Below, piece after piece: positions 22,545 through 34,696 of a stretch of DNA of 64,000 bases. The notes beneath the pieces were generated by a model. The model was given only the letters and a program-made list of their open reading frames with translations. It ran no database searches and had not been told where the DNA came from. The stretch comes from Fagopyrum homotropicum (lineage: Eukaryota > Streptophyta > Magnoliopsida > Caryophyllales > Polygonaceae), in contig BSWB01000001.1 in the NCBI GenBank assembly GCA_033239125.1, forward strand, positions 111,904,916 through 111,968,915, given 5' to 3'. Position numbers and translations under genes: made by a program. Numbering within the stretch: position 1 is the first letter of the stretch; each line of letters opens with the position of its first letter.

Positions 22545-24683
22545 TGTAACACCCCGAATCCGCGGGACTCGGGATGTCACATTGGGCTAGGATCTCACAA
22601 TGGATCCTGACCCTAGCCTGACAACAAGTTCACTGGACCTTACAACATGGCACTGACAGATATAAAACAAATACATAAAACAGTATAAATTGTACGACCC
22701 AAAGTAAACAACAACATAGCCGAGTATATAAAACGACATCCTCACATAGGAGGTACAAAAGATCATCCTCACGCAGGAGGGGAAACACAACAACCCCAAA
22801 CCAACCACCTAATGTACGAGAGTCCTCGGCCTGTCACCCTGCCAGATCACCCAATAGCGCCTAACCTGTAAACATCTACAACACGGTATGAAACCGTTAG
22901 CTAACCATACATATATGAGGTAATGCATAAGCACAAGCACAATCATGAAAGATAAACACATCAGCATGCTATCACACATTTACCCATTTATTATCTTTAT
23001 ATAATAACCATTCACTCAAAAACCGTATATATATATATATATAGATAGATGAAAGTATGTGACACGAGGATCGATACATCCCCACCTCTGAGTACAATGT
23101 CCAGCTGTACGAGTATCGGTCACACAATCCGTGTACCCTATGGGAGTGGATTGCGCCCTTCCTGTAAACCAGTCTGGCCCGACATTAGAGAACCTCCCAA
23201 ACTCCACGGCGGGATGAAAGGGAAAGGTTATCACAGCCACGCAGTGGGGCAGTCAATAGAACATAGGTCGATAAAAACGACAACTCATGCTATCATAGCA
23301 AACATATGAAGCACACACCACTCATGCAAACACCCAATATAGGGATGGTAGCTAAGTAAGTCCTACGGACTTACCCCAACCTCGTACAAACTCAACCACG
23401 ATCACCTCTACACTGGAGGGACAACACGGCCTATAAATAAGGCATAAAGAGATATATCAACCTCTATTCATCAAAGGGGTCACACCTAGACCCAAAGGGA
23501 TTCATAAGGATCATACTCAACCTATGAACCTCACAACCAACTAAACCTCAATATCTCAGCATAACTCACAATTCCTCAAATCTCAAGGTAGTATCTAATC
23601 AACATTCCTCACTCTCAATTTTAATCCTAATTTAATTAATTAACCTTTAATTAATTAATTAGATTTCGCCAGAATAACGTTTTGCCCGCAGGCAATTTCT
23701 AAACCCACCTGTCATCAGATTTTATCAAACAAACAACCCATAATCTCTAGAATAATATAATGACCATAATGGAATTTCTAATTGTCCTATTGGACAAGCC
23801 TAAACTCAACTTAGGCCAAATCGCAGTACGGAAAACGAATAAATTCATAACTTATTCGTTACTAACCCGATTGACGATCTGAAAGAAGATTCGGAATCAC
23901 AATGACGCAGGCTACACATGGACAACATCAAATTCATCAGAATCTGAGTGACGGAACCGTCCTGGTGACATATATGCTCGACCAGCCCTTCATATACTCG
24001 GAAATGCAGAAACTCGGTACCGATATGAAGAGAATGAAGAGAGGAATCCAGAAAGTCAAACGGAATTGAAATCGGATTAGAAACGGAGAGTAGATCTGAG
24101 TTTGAAGGTTGAGAGAAATCAGAGCTTTTACGAGAAAACGGGAAAGGAAATGAATTAATAAAGGATTTTCCGCTATTTATAGTGAAGACGATAATTATCC
24201 TTTAGTAAAGTCGATAATTATCCTTTAACCGATCCAAAGGCGGGTCGAACCTCTTTCTCCAAACTTCTCGAGATTGGAACATTAAATGTTGAATATTGTA
24301 GGGATAATTATTCCACAACTGCCTCGGAAAACGTGTATTCCTAAGCCGTCTTTCTTAGCCGTTAAGAAACGAAATAGCGACTCTTTTGACCGTTTTGCCT
24401 CTCCATGTTATTTCATATCTAGGACATATCCGATGTCCTGATCATTTCTCTCAACTGCATTTTTATTAATTGGAGCTCCCAAATGCTCCAAATAGCACCG
24501 GAGGCTAAAAATAATTACCCGGGGAAAAAGTAAAAATTTCTCCAAACGTCCAAAATTACGCCAGGAACATAACGGTGGGACTCATATTCATCACTTGCGA
24601 AATATTCGCGAGTTATATGTCAATTACTATCAACGATTAAGTTACTCAACATTAATTAGAATTCGGAAGTCCTAACTATTACA
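22545..24683 (-). repeat. Element C 5' LTR
   Basis: The partner of 15220-17354, with TATA CTATAAATAG at 24182-24173 (minus) and a longer (TA)n run near 23027-23042. LTR similarity contrasts with the ruined interior. Confidence 0.95.
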
Positions 24684-26401
24684 TCTACTACGGTCATCCC
24701 ACCCTTCTTAGGAACCACATGCACGGGACTAACCCTCTTACTATCCGAAATCGGGAAAATGATTCCCGCATCTAGCAATTTAAGGATCTCCTTCTTCACT
24801 ACTTCTTTCATGATTGGGTTTAGTCTTCTTTGAGGTTCAATTGAAGGTTTATGGTTGTCTTCCATTAAGATCTTATGCATGCAAAAAGAAGGTTTAATGC
24901 CAACTAAATCACCAATTGTATAACCAATAGCCTTCCTATGCAATCTCAACTCATGCAACAATCTACTCAACTCATCATCATTCAAGCATGCATTAACAAT
25001 AACCGGATATGTAGAATCTTCACCAAGAAAAGCATACTTAAGATGAGAGGAGAGGGGTTTGAGTTCAAGTTTAGGAGGACCTTTATCGATTGGAGACGCT
25101 CCATACAATGTAGGTTGAGATGAATCCAAAGCTTTGGAAGACTCCTCAAGACTCCTTGAAGCTTGATCAACAACCAATGCAGTTTCTGAAGAAACCACGG
25201 GCAAAATTACGGACTCTGGCACAACCACGGCCATGGAACTTGCAAAGCTATCACTTCGGAGCACTCCAGTAGGTTCCACGGTTAAAACCACGGGCGTGGT
25301 TCTTCCCCCTAGGCCGTGGTTCACACAGCAATTCAGCACACCTTCGTGTACTTCAAATTCAGCTCTTGTCTCCTTTTCCAATGCTTCCAAAGCCTTGATT
25401 TCTTCATTGCAAGCCTCCTCAACTCATTCCTCTATCAAACTTAAGCTAAGAACCTTCTCCAAGGGGTCCTTGATCAAGATCGAGCTCACAACTTCTCTAC
25501 AATCCTCTTGCTCGACAATGTTGAACACATCTTCACCAAGGGCTAGCCCCTTCATCATTGTGGACAGTTTGAACTTGATATTCTCTTCTCTAATGTTGAA
25601 GGAGAGAATCCCATTTTTGCAATCCACCAAACATCCGGATGTGGCTAGGAAAGGTCTCCCCAAGATGATAGGAACCGGATAATCCGCCGGGATGTCCAAA
25701 ACAACGAAGTCTATGGGCACATAGAACTTCCCTAGTTGCACCGGTATGTCTTCCAAAATTCCAACGGGGTGAGTGATTGAACGGTCCGCCATGTAAAGGG
25801 TCATCTTGACTGGCTTTGGCTCTCCTAGCCCAACCTTGTTACAAAGTGCAAGCGGGATAATGCTTACACTTGCCCCAATATCACAAAGAGCTTCATACTT
25901 CACTTCTCCCACTCCAATTGGCAAACAAAAAGAACCCGGATCTCTTAGCTTAGGAGGCATCTCTTCCTTCATGGTTTGGATCATATCCGAGGACCTCTTC
26001 ATTAATCTCACTTCCCCATACTCTTCCAACTTCCTTTTGTTGGAGAGTATTTCCTTAAAAAACTTGCCATATGCCGGCATACCTAGTATAGCATCCATGA
26101 ACGAAATGTTAATATGCAATTTAGACATAAGTTCAAGGAATTTACCAAAGTGTTTGTGCAAGCGAGCCCTTGCTCGTGATTGTGGGAACGGTAGTGGTGG
26201 CTTGTATGGAGGCGGCGCCACATATGTTGGCTCATCATCCTTGCTCTTGCCTCCATCTTCTTGCAATGACTCTTCCTCTACCACTACTTGCTTCCCCTTG
26301 TCATTTCCCTTAGGTAAGGGATCCTTCATGCTCAACCCGCTCCTTGTTGTGATGGCCAACACTTGGCCTCTTGGGTTGTCTTCGGTTCTTCCGGGAAGCT
26401 T
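24684..26401 (-). pseudogene. Element A gag end, protease and RT start
   Basis: In sense this continues from the gag cut by B at AGCTT. The C-terminal gag segment has the proline motif PPYKPPLPFPQSRARA; the protease active site reads CDIGASVSIIP (about 25860) with the flap or C-terminal blocks YMADRSITHP and IILGRPFLATSG. A stop TGA at 25422-25424 replaces Gly of the MGEGVEEACN segment in G, after which the frame continues through a variable linker carrying CCACGG/CCGTGG motifs (25190-25325) to the RT start RLNPIMKEVVKKEILKLL and VPKKGGMTVV. There element C cuts it; the frame resumes at 15219. Confidence 0.92.
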
Positions 26402-28161
26402 TGATAGCATGAATTATTGTCCATATTTTGGGACTTGTTTAGACGTTTTATCTTCAATAATCTGCAAGTTTGTATATACATTATGTGATTATATTTTCAT
26501 TTCATTTACCTTTGCGGGAATCGAGGTCTACACCTAGTTTTGTTGTAATCGTAGGTAAAATGGCACGTTTTGGACTCAAATGGAGCAAAAGGAGCTAAGG
26601 AGTCATTGGAGCTACATTCAGGAGCTTAAGGAAAAATCCAGGAAGCATGGCCATGGATTACAGATTCACTTGGACCAGATTTGAGAGATTTCACATTCAG
26701 TTGTGACTCACCTCGGTTGACTACAGAGTCACCTCGACCGAGGTGATCCAGAGGAGCCGACTCGACCGAGGCGAACACCTTGGACGCGGCGAAGATATTT
26801 TATTCTTGGCTGAGATCTTTTATCTTTGGAAAGAGGATCTTATATTTTTGGGCTGGGTTCCTGGAAGAAAGAAGATAATTTAGATCATATATTTTACCTA
26901 TTTTTATGGGAAGAGATCTTTCTAAGATATCTTATCTTTGGAGAGTAATTTTCCTATAAAAAGGGTCGGATTTCCCACATCTGACATCTCGCATAGATCA
27001 TGCTATACCACCGATTGTGTTTAGACATCCGCTGCAGCCATACTCTAGTTGAGAGATTTGAAGAACCTTTTTGAAGGTTGAAGGAAGAAAGTCTATAGCT
27101 TTTATATCTTTTCAAAGGGTTTTTGTAAGATTATCTTAGATTCCCTTCGTTGTTGTTTGTCTTGTTGGATTTTAATCCAAGGAACACTTTTGTTTGATAA
27201 TTGATTCAGTTATTAAAGCCTTTCTCTTAAGGTTTTCTTGTTCAATTATTCCCTTTCTTCCCATATATTTGATTAATACTTTCATGATGATGAGTGGCTA
27301 ATTTCCTTGTGTGATTCTAGGGTGATTGGCTGAAGGTTGTGGGAAAAACAGTGATAGAATAATCTTAAATCACAGTAGGACCTTGAAAGTTCGAGTTTTT
27401 ACCTTAACCCTAAGCATCTCGCTCAGTCGATGAACATCTCGGCCGGGGTTGAATTCTTTTGACCGAGGTGACTTATCTAATCCGAAACTGAGAGTTAAGT
27501 GTTAGAGTTTGCCAAATCCTATTTTTATTACACCTTTCCTGGTTCAATGCAAGCCTAGGATGAGACTTACCCGGTAATTCCTTTGTTTGTTTACCTAAGA
27601 TCATAAGTGTAGGTAATAAAGGTTTATCCTTTATTGGGGTTTGAGTGTGCTTTCATCCCATCTTTGTGAGTTAGCCTGAGACTTACCCGGTAAAGGTTGG
27701 TTCTATTCCCTTAGGTGGTGTGTTGGTTTGAGGTTATAGTTCTTCACTTTGATTCCTTGAGACTTACCCGATAATAGGAGTTACGGTTTGGGATTAGTGA
27801 GTAGTGAGACTTACCCGGTGATCTATTCCACTTTAGAAACACCTTCCCTATGCAAAAATCTCAGCTTTATCCACGTATCTTTAGATCTTGAGTTGGAACC
27901 ACAACTAGATGCTTTAATCCCTAGAATTGCATATTTCCTTAATTGACTTTTTATCATACTTTATTGTTTTAATTGCTTTTGTGGTTAGTATTTACAAAGC
28001 TTACCTATTCCGACTTTGTTTCACTAAGTCCCTGTAATCGACCCCTGAAATTCCTTGCTTTTTACTACGATTGACCCGTACACTGCGGGTTCGCATCCTT
28101 GTTTTAAGCTTACATCTAGGGTTATAAATTTAAAGCTTGCACACACCGTTTGGAGCAAATA
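26402..28161 (+). repeat. Element B 5' LTR (family I)
   Basis: 1760 bp, TGATAGCATGAATT...GGAGCAAATA; the final CA has mutated to TA. CCTCGACCGAGG 12-mers lie at 26732 and, as a partial copy, at 26761, upstream of the TATA. GAGACTTACCCGGTAA boxes are at 27562, 27678, 27759 (one change) and 27806, downstream of it. Confidence 0.95.
26955..26965 (+). promoter_or_regulatory. TATA box of element B 5' LTR
   Basis: TATAAAAAGGG, repeated in the 3' LTR at 36676 and in solo LTR F at 57019. The position conserved in three copies supports it as the promoter. Confidence 0.65.
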
Positions 28162-28167
28162 AGTTTT

Positions 28168-28185
28168 TGGCGCCGTTGCCGGGGA
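28168..28185 (+). promoter_or_regulatory. Primer-binding site, tRNA-Asp (element B)
   Basis: TGGCGCCGTTGCCGGGGA, six bases after the 5' LTR, complementary to the tRNA-Asp 3' end. Confidence 0.93.
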
Positions 28186-28290
28186 CTTGGTCTAGGCCGA
28201 GCCGGTTGCGGTACGCTTTTGGGGCACTTGCCCCCGTGTCTACTAACCACTCTACTTGAGTGACTTTCGCAGGTTCTTTTTCTTAGGTTT

Positions 28291-29725
28291 ATGCGAAGCA
28301 CCCGCGCTGGGAAGGAAATCGTTCCTTACGATGCCGAACCAGAAAAGACTTACAAACGACGCTTGGGAGAAGCGAAGATGGCCAACCAAGACGATCGCGA
28401 TCTTGAAGCCGAATTGAAGGAGGCGTTAGAATAGCTACGCCTCAGCAGGGAAGAATTGAGGCAGGACAAAGAAGAAACTCGCACCAGGACTGAAGCGATC
28501 GAAGTAGATATGGCGGCCTTACGAGACCAGTATCTACTTCGACCGAGGCAAGATCTAGTTCCTGATCCTCGACCGATGCAGGATCCAGTTCAAGACCCTC
28601 GACCGAGGCAGGTCCCACCACCTGTTGCCCCGGCCGATGTACTTCCACCTCGGATACCAGTCCGAGGCGCTCTTTTTGCAGGAATCCCGCAAACCCTAGG
28701 GCAAAAGATGGACCCCAATCAACAACTGAGGCGTCCTGGAGTTAACCTAGGAGATCCGACAGACCATGACTACGAACTTCGACCAAGTTCTTTCCATGAT
28801 TCGCCAATGCCAGTTTGGAGGGCTAGAGAAGGAATCCCCACATCAACATCTACAAAACTATGAGATCTTGATGGAGACCTTGAGACCCTCAAGAATTGAA
28901 AACAACAATTACAAGCTAAGACCTTTTTACTTTTCTTTAAAAGATAGAGCTCTTACTTGGTATCAATCTCTTCCTCCAGGAAAAATCAGTACTTGGGAGG
29001 AGATGACTACGGAATTTTTGACTAAATTCTTTCCCCCCTCTAAAACCGCTGAAATGAGAGGGAAGATTAATGTATTCATTATGAAGGACAAGTCGAGCTT
29101 GTCCAAGTCATGGGAGAGGTTTAAAGACATTCTTTTGGATTGCCCACATCATGGGATTCGAAAGATAGAGTTGTTGGAGATATACTTCAAGGGATTGGAC
29201 GGAAGCACCCAATTCAACCTCCAACTACTATCAGCCGGTACATTTATGGACATGGCGATTGACGAAGCTTGGGACTTTATAGAGAAGCAAGCTTTGCATA
29301 TGGAGAAATATTCCCACCAAGGAGCTGAAGGTGGAGTTAAAAGAGTCAACTTCCAAGAGGAGCCATCAAACACTAATCAACTCATCTCTTTGAAGAATGA
29401 CGTGAAACAATTGAAGGAACTCTTGGTCGCTCAAACCAAGAAGGAAGATCAAGGATCAAGGAACAACAACAATGGATACCGTAATAACAACAACAACAAT
29501 AGTTCCCGGAACAACAACTACAACAACAATAGAGGATCCAATAGCAATAATTGGAGGGCAAACAACCAAAATTCGGGTAACCCTTACTCTAATTCTAATT
29601 CGAATGATTCCTCTAATCCTTTCCTCTCTTCATCTTCTTCTCTTTCTACTCCATTAAAGAGCAAGGAGCAAGGATCAAGCTCATCCCAGCCGGAGAAGAA
29701 AGATGCGGTGCTGGGGCTATCTTGA
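28291..29725 (+). pseudogene. Element B gag
   Basis: The start is ATG 28291 (MRSTRAGKEIVPYD), aligned with gag of A. A charged helix-forming N-terminus (DLEAELKEALE) is broken by TAG 28432-28434. Next comes a variable stretch in which CCTCGACCGAGG repeats encode PRPRQ. A frameshift near 28786 joins to the capsid-like domain: LKDRALTWYQSLP, TWEEMTTEFLTKFFP and DCPHHGIRKIELLEIYFKG, the plant retrotransposon gag signature (Pfam PF03732 by recollection). An Asn-rich tail (29460-29600) replaces a zinc knuckle. A one-base loss in a G run near 29714 shifts frame; gag then continues in the frame starting 29722. Confidence 0.88.
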
Positions 29726-32433
29726 TCAAGCTTAGTGCTATGGAGACATCCATGACTTCATTTTCGAAGGCACAAAAGGCCTTTGAGCAACAACTTGCTA
29801 GTAGGGCGAATGAAACGCCAAGAGATCCAGGGAAGCTTCCAGCAAGAACGAAAAGCAACCCTAAGGGCCAGATTATGGCCATAACGACCAGGAGTGGACT
29901 GAAAACTGTAGATCCAGTGCCTCGGTCGGTGCCAATGCAAACGAAGACCACCTCGGTCCAGGTGCAGTCGAAGAACACATCGGCCGAGATGCCAACCGAG
30001 GTGGAGCCACAGAAAGCGGAGGAGAAAACTGAAGTTTATGTTCCACCTCCTGCATATAAACCACCACTTCCATTCCCCCAGTCAAGGGCCAGAGCACATC
30101 TAGACAAGCACTTTGGTAAGTTCCTTGACTTGATGAATAAACTACACATTAACATTCCTTTCCTTGATGCTATTCTAGGGATGCCCGCCTATGGGAAGTT
30201 CTTGAAAGATATTCTATCAAGGAAGAGGAAGTTGGAAGACTTTGGTGAAGTAAGGATGACATCTAAATCCTCGGAGCTTATTCAAATCATGAAGGAGAAG
30301 ATGCCACCCAAGTTGAGAGATCCCGGCTCATTTTGCATTCCCATTCAAGTTGGGGATGTCACATGTGAAGCCTTATGCGATCTAGGAGCCAACGTGAGCA
30401 TCATCCCGCTGGAGCTATGTGTTAAGATCGGACTTGGAGAGCCCAAGCCGGTGAAGATTCGATTATACACGGCGGACCGATCCATTACCCATCCTGTGGG
30501 CATTTTGGAAGACGTTCCGGTTAAGTTAGGTAACTTCTATTTACCTATAGACTTTGTTGTGCTTGATATTCCTGCAGATTATCCTGTTCCTATGATTCTC
30601 GGGAGGCTATTTCTAGCAACTTCGGGTTGCAATGTGGATTGTAAGAACGCCAAGTTGAAATTTAATATTGGCGGAGATGAAGTGGAATTTGCATTACTTG
30701 CGGCCATGAAAGGAGAGCAGCTAGGAGATGATATCTTCAACATCTATGATGAAGAAGAATCAAGAGAATTGGTGAGCTCTATCCTTACTAAAGATCCACT
30801 TGAGAAAATTATTAGTTTTAGTTTAATGGAGGAAGGTATAAATGCTTCTTGTGATGCAGATATACGGAGCTTGAAGGCACTGGAAGAAGATCCAAGAGCT
30901 AAAACTGAAAGACTAATCCAGGAGACGAAGATTTCCAGTTTCGGTTCCAGTTACAGTACCTCGACCGAGGCACTTTCTGGACCAAGCGAGGCGACTGAAG
31001 AACATCTCGGTCAACGCCTCCGCGCCTCAACCGAGGTCGAAAGTGAGATGATGTCAACTGAGACTACTGAAAATAACAAACTTCTTACTCCCTTCTTTGA
31101 CATTCATCCTCAGTTGGTGGAACATTCTCTCCACCAACTTTCTGATAATAAAGGACCTTGGTATGCTGATATTGTTAATTATCTTGTTTGCCAGGAAATA
31201 CCGCCCGGATTGACGTATGCTCAAAAGAAGAAATTCTTCAAGGACGTACGCCATTACTACTGGGATGAACCGCTTCTATTCAAGCGCGGGCCGGATGGGA
31301 TGCTTCGAAGATGCATTCCGGAAGATGAAGTTAATAGCGTCATAAGGCATTGTCATTCACTTCCTTGTGGAGGACATGCTAGCGCCAACAAGACGTGCGC
31401 TAAGGTATTACGTTCCGGTTTCTTTTGGCCTACATTATTTAAAGATGTGCAATCATTTGTTGTCTCTTGTGATGCATGCCAAAGAACAGAGAACTTGTCT
31501 AGGAGGAACGAAATGCCACTTAATAACATTCAAGAAGTGGAAATCTTTGATGTATGGGGGATAGACTTCATGGGACCTTTCCCATCCTCCGGAGGAAACC
31601 TCTATATTCTTCTAGCAGTTGATTACGTCTCTAGATGGGTTGAAGTCATTGCTTCCCCCACTAATGACGCCAAGGTGGTTGTGAAGTTCTTTAACAGGAC
31701 TATCTTTCCACGTTTTGGGACTCCACGCATCATCATCAGCGATGGAGGGACGCACTTCATCAACCGGAAGTTTAAGGCACTTCTATCGAAGTATGGGGTA
31801 ACCCACAAGGTAGCAACCCCTTATCACCCTCAAACTAGTGGACAGGTCGAGTTCTCGAATATAGAAATCAAAGCAATCTTGGAGAAGACCGTCTCTAGGA
31901 CGAGGAAGGATTGGTCTATGAAGTTGGACGACGCTCTTTGGGCCTACAGGACCGCATTTAAGACTCCCATTGGTACCACCCCTTATAATTTGGTATATGG
32001 GAAGTCTTGTCACTTGCCCGTTGAATTAGAACACAAAGCATATTGGGCGATCAAATGGTTGAACTTCGACATCAAGAAAGCCGGCGAGAAGCGGCTATTG
32101 GACATCAACGAGCTGGAGGAGTTGCGTTTGAACGCTTATGAGAATGCCAAAATCTATAAAGAAAGGACGAAGAAATGGCATGACAAGCGCATCATCCCTA
32201 AGGAGCTTAGAGAAGGAGACTTAGTTCTACTCTTCAACTCCCGCCTCCGCCTCTTTCCAGGTAAGTTGAAATCTAAATAGACCGGACCTTATGTTGTGAA
32301 ACATGTTTTTCCTCATGGTGCAGTTGAGATTTGGGGCGAAACGAGTGGAAGCTTCAAGGTCAATGGTCATAGACTTAAGAAATACAAACCGGAAGTTCCG
32401 GTTGAGGAGGTTGCACCACTATACCTCGTATGA
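29722..32433 (+). pseudogene. Element B protease-integrase frame without RT/RNase H
   Basis: An open frame of 852 codons (29722-32280). In order: gag tail, PPAYKPPLPFPQSRARA, aspartic protease with CDLGANVSIIP (about residue 219; normally DLGAS) and ADRSITHPVG, a variable Ser/Thr/Glu linker with CCTCGACCGAGG motifs, then directly the integrase entry WYADIVNYLVC (about residue 480). The roughly 550 codons for RT and RNase H present in A are missing and the frame is preserved. The integrase zinc region and D,D-35-E (about residues 615, 674, 710) look complete. TAG 32278-32280 replaces the Trp of RWTGPYVV; the same frame continues to TGA 32431-32433. Confidence 0.9.
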
Positions 32434-32445
32434 GAGACGCAGTAT

Positions 32446-32493
32446 GGTCAAGCTAGCGACCTTAAATCAAGCGCTTTTTGGGAGGCAACCCAA
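32446..32493 (+). promoter_or_regulatory. Tandem stem-loops after the pol stop (element B)
   Basis: Stem-loop 1 (32446-32461): GGTC / GACC around an A-C mismatch and loop AGCTAG. Stem-loop 2 (32478-32493): TTGGG, loop AGGCAA, CCCAA. They lie 12 and 44 nt after the pol stop. Confidence 0.65.
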
Positions 32494-33268
32494 GGTATTG
32501 CTTTCTTTTCCCTTTTTCTAGTCTAGCTTAGATAGTTTGCTTTTGCTTTGCTTTGTTTTGTTTTTGGCGTCCTAGACAGACAATAGGTGACATCTAAGGA
32601 AGGAATACAAACCAGGAGCACAACTGGAAGGACAGAAGTTCGAGAATTTGAGAAGACGGAGTTTGACTGAGGCACATCTCGGTTGCTATCACAACACCTC
32701 GACCGAGATGATTCTTGAGCAACCGAGGCGACTAGGGTTTTTGAAGATCCACCTCGGTCCGTACCACCTCGGTCCATTCAAGACCACCTCGACCGAGGTG
32801 ACAGCAGTTCCAGAAAAGGGTGTAAAAGGGGGCTGAGATTTCTCTCTCCTCCTTTACCTTCTCCTCGACCGCGGCACTCCCTTCGCCTTGATTCGCCAAT
32901 CTTCGCTCGTTTTCGACGATTCTCGCTTCCAAACCGCTAAGAAAGTGTAGAGGATCACAGTGCAAGTGCTAATCTGCAAGAAAAACGAACTGAATCGACC
33001 GAATTGGGGTAAATATCGGAAAAAACCCTAACCTCGCTCTTCTTCACTATTTTCCTTCAAATTGGGCTTTGGTTGCCCCTGCATTTGCTGAGAAACAGAT
33101 TAAGTACCCCATAGGAAGCTGTTGTAGTGATTTTGGGGGAAAAGAACTCGATTTTTGAGGAAATCAGTCGCGCAGTTCTTCGCCTCGGTCCAGTCGGCCT
33201 GTGCCTCGGCCGAGGTGTTCTTCAGGTTTGTCAGGCCGACCGAGGTGATCTGACAGGTTGTTTGAGAG
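32494..33268 (+). other. Element B pol-ORF3 interval
   Basis: 0.8 kb with no supportable gene. It has a pyrimidine-rich start, which could serve as a splice acceptor (inference), and the densest cluster of family I 12-mers and their half-sites: exact copies or near copies at 32696, 32787, 32865 and 33204, with half-sites between. Confidence 0.6.
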
Positions 33269-34696
33269 ATGAGTTCAGATAGACAGCTGGTCCTGAGGGA
33301 CAAATCCTCTCCTTCCCCTTCTTCTTCTTCCTCTAGACCTACTAGACCGGTGATCCACGAGAGGCACCGGGTCGACTATGACCGCATTGCAGCCCGTCCA
33401 GTGATTGCATCTCGCTTCCTGGACGTATCAGCTTTTGACTGTCTCCATGTGGATGGAGATTTGAGACGGATGATTTCTATGGTGGGGCTAGATCAGTTCA
33501 CTGAGATCCGCGCACCTGCCTACTTGGAGCCTACTATGGAGTTTGTCAGCTCCTTCACCTACCTCCCTACAAAGCGTGCTGTGAAGTACCGGTTGATGAA
33601 CCGGAACTTATTAGTTCCTTTAGAGTACTGGCGGGACATCTTTGGCTTCCCGGCCCCGACTGTTGTTGATTTTCCCTCCCGAGCTGTAGCTAGGGAGTTC
33701 TGGGGATAGATTGCTCACGTAGTTGAGCATGTTGATAGATGGCGCCCTGGAGACTCCAGGAAGCGTATTATATTTCACCTAGCCTTCAAACTAGCTCACA
33801 AGATTTTTAGTGAGACCCTTCTGGCGTGTACTGAGACGCCCTAGAAGGTCAGACAGAGGGAGCTTTTCAGCCTTTACTGCATTGTGACTGGAGGGATCCC
33901 AGACTTTGGCTTGATGCTGGCAGAGGATCTGCACAGGATCAAGGCCAAGGCGAAGGGCGATATTTGTTGTGGAGGCATAGTGACTCACATAGCGAGTTAC
34001 CAGGATATGGACCTCAACGCATGTACCATGGTGGTGGCTGCCAAGCCGCTTGGACTTCAGGAGATGATCACTCGGAGGATACTGGTTCCTCGAGGACTCA
34101 CTACACTGTATGTAGCTATGCCATGGGAGCCTACTGCACCACAAGGGATCAGATGGTCACCCCAGTTCTCAGTGTATGATCCGCACTATTGGCAGACTGC
34201 TTGGATCCCACTGATAGAGGATGCGAGAGAGGCAGCAGCTGCACCAGTTGAGGAGGATGAGGTTGAGGAGGCTGCTAATGATGATGATGATAGGGATGGT
34301 GGAGTTCCTATGGATACAGGGACTGATACTGCTGGGACTAGTGCGCCGGTCATTGACTTAGACGATGACGAGACTGAGACCGCGCCGGCTGCATCACCAG
34401 TACGTCCTGCTAGGCGTAGGGGACGCCGACAGAGGGATCCAGATGCTCACCGACGGATCGATGACCTCACCGATAAGATGATAGACTCCTATACTGCCCT
34501 GACTGTAGACATCCAGGAGAGATTTGACGCCCAACACCGAGAGATCGACCGCTAGACTCATCAGATGCTAGAGGGTCAGCACTATCAGCGCCGGATGATG
34601 GAGATCCAGTTTCAGCAGACTATGGGTTATCCATTTGACTCATCCCAGTATCCGTACATGCCACCGCCACCACCACCACCGGATCGTGATTATTGA
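33269..34696 (+). pseudogene. Element B ORF3 (post-integrase ORF of Athila-like elements)
   Basis: About 475 codons in one frame, MSSDRQLVLRDKSS... to PPPPPPDRDY-TGA 34694-34696, with stops TAG 33707, TAG 33842 and TAG 34553. The N-terminal domain resembles ORF3 of E and D (APAYLEPTMEFVSSF, WRDIFGFPAP); by recollection it belongs to the Athila ORF-1 type family. The C-terminal part has an acidic run (EEDEVEEAANDDDD), a basic run (ARRRGRRQR) and a predicted helix. In Athila-like elements this position is often called env-like, but I see no signal peptide or membrane segment, so that label is not supported here. Function unknown. Confidence 0.82.

Larger units (their letters stand above)
15220..24683 (-). 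mobile_element. Element C: chromovirus-like Ty3/gypsy element with decayed interior
   Basis: Two LTRs, 15220-17354 and 22545-24683 (2135 and 2139 bp, TGTAACACC...CTATTACA in plus orientation), flank 5.2 kb. The primer site for initiator tRNA-Met and the order gag, protease, RT, RNase H, integrase show the minus strand is sense. Domain order is Ty3/gypsy. The LTR end GGTGTTACA and primer type fit the chromovirus (Tekay/Del-like) group, an inference because no chromodomain was identified. Flanks GTTAC (15215-15219) and TCTAC (24684-24688) are an imperfect duplication; the empty site in G reads GTCAC. It lies in A's RT coding region. Confidence 0.92.

Noticed and set aside
33269..34696. Calling ORF3 an envelope gene
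   Set aside because: Position alone suggests env; no signal peptide, membrane segment or cleavage site is seen in any of the three copies.
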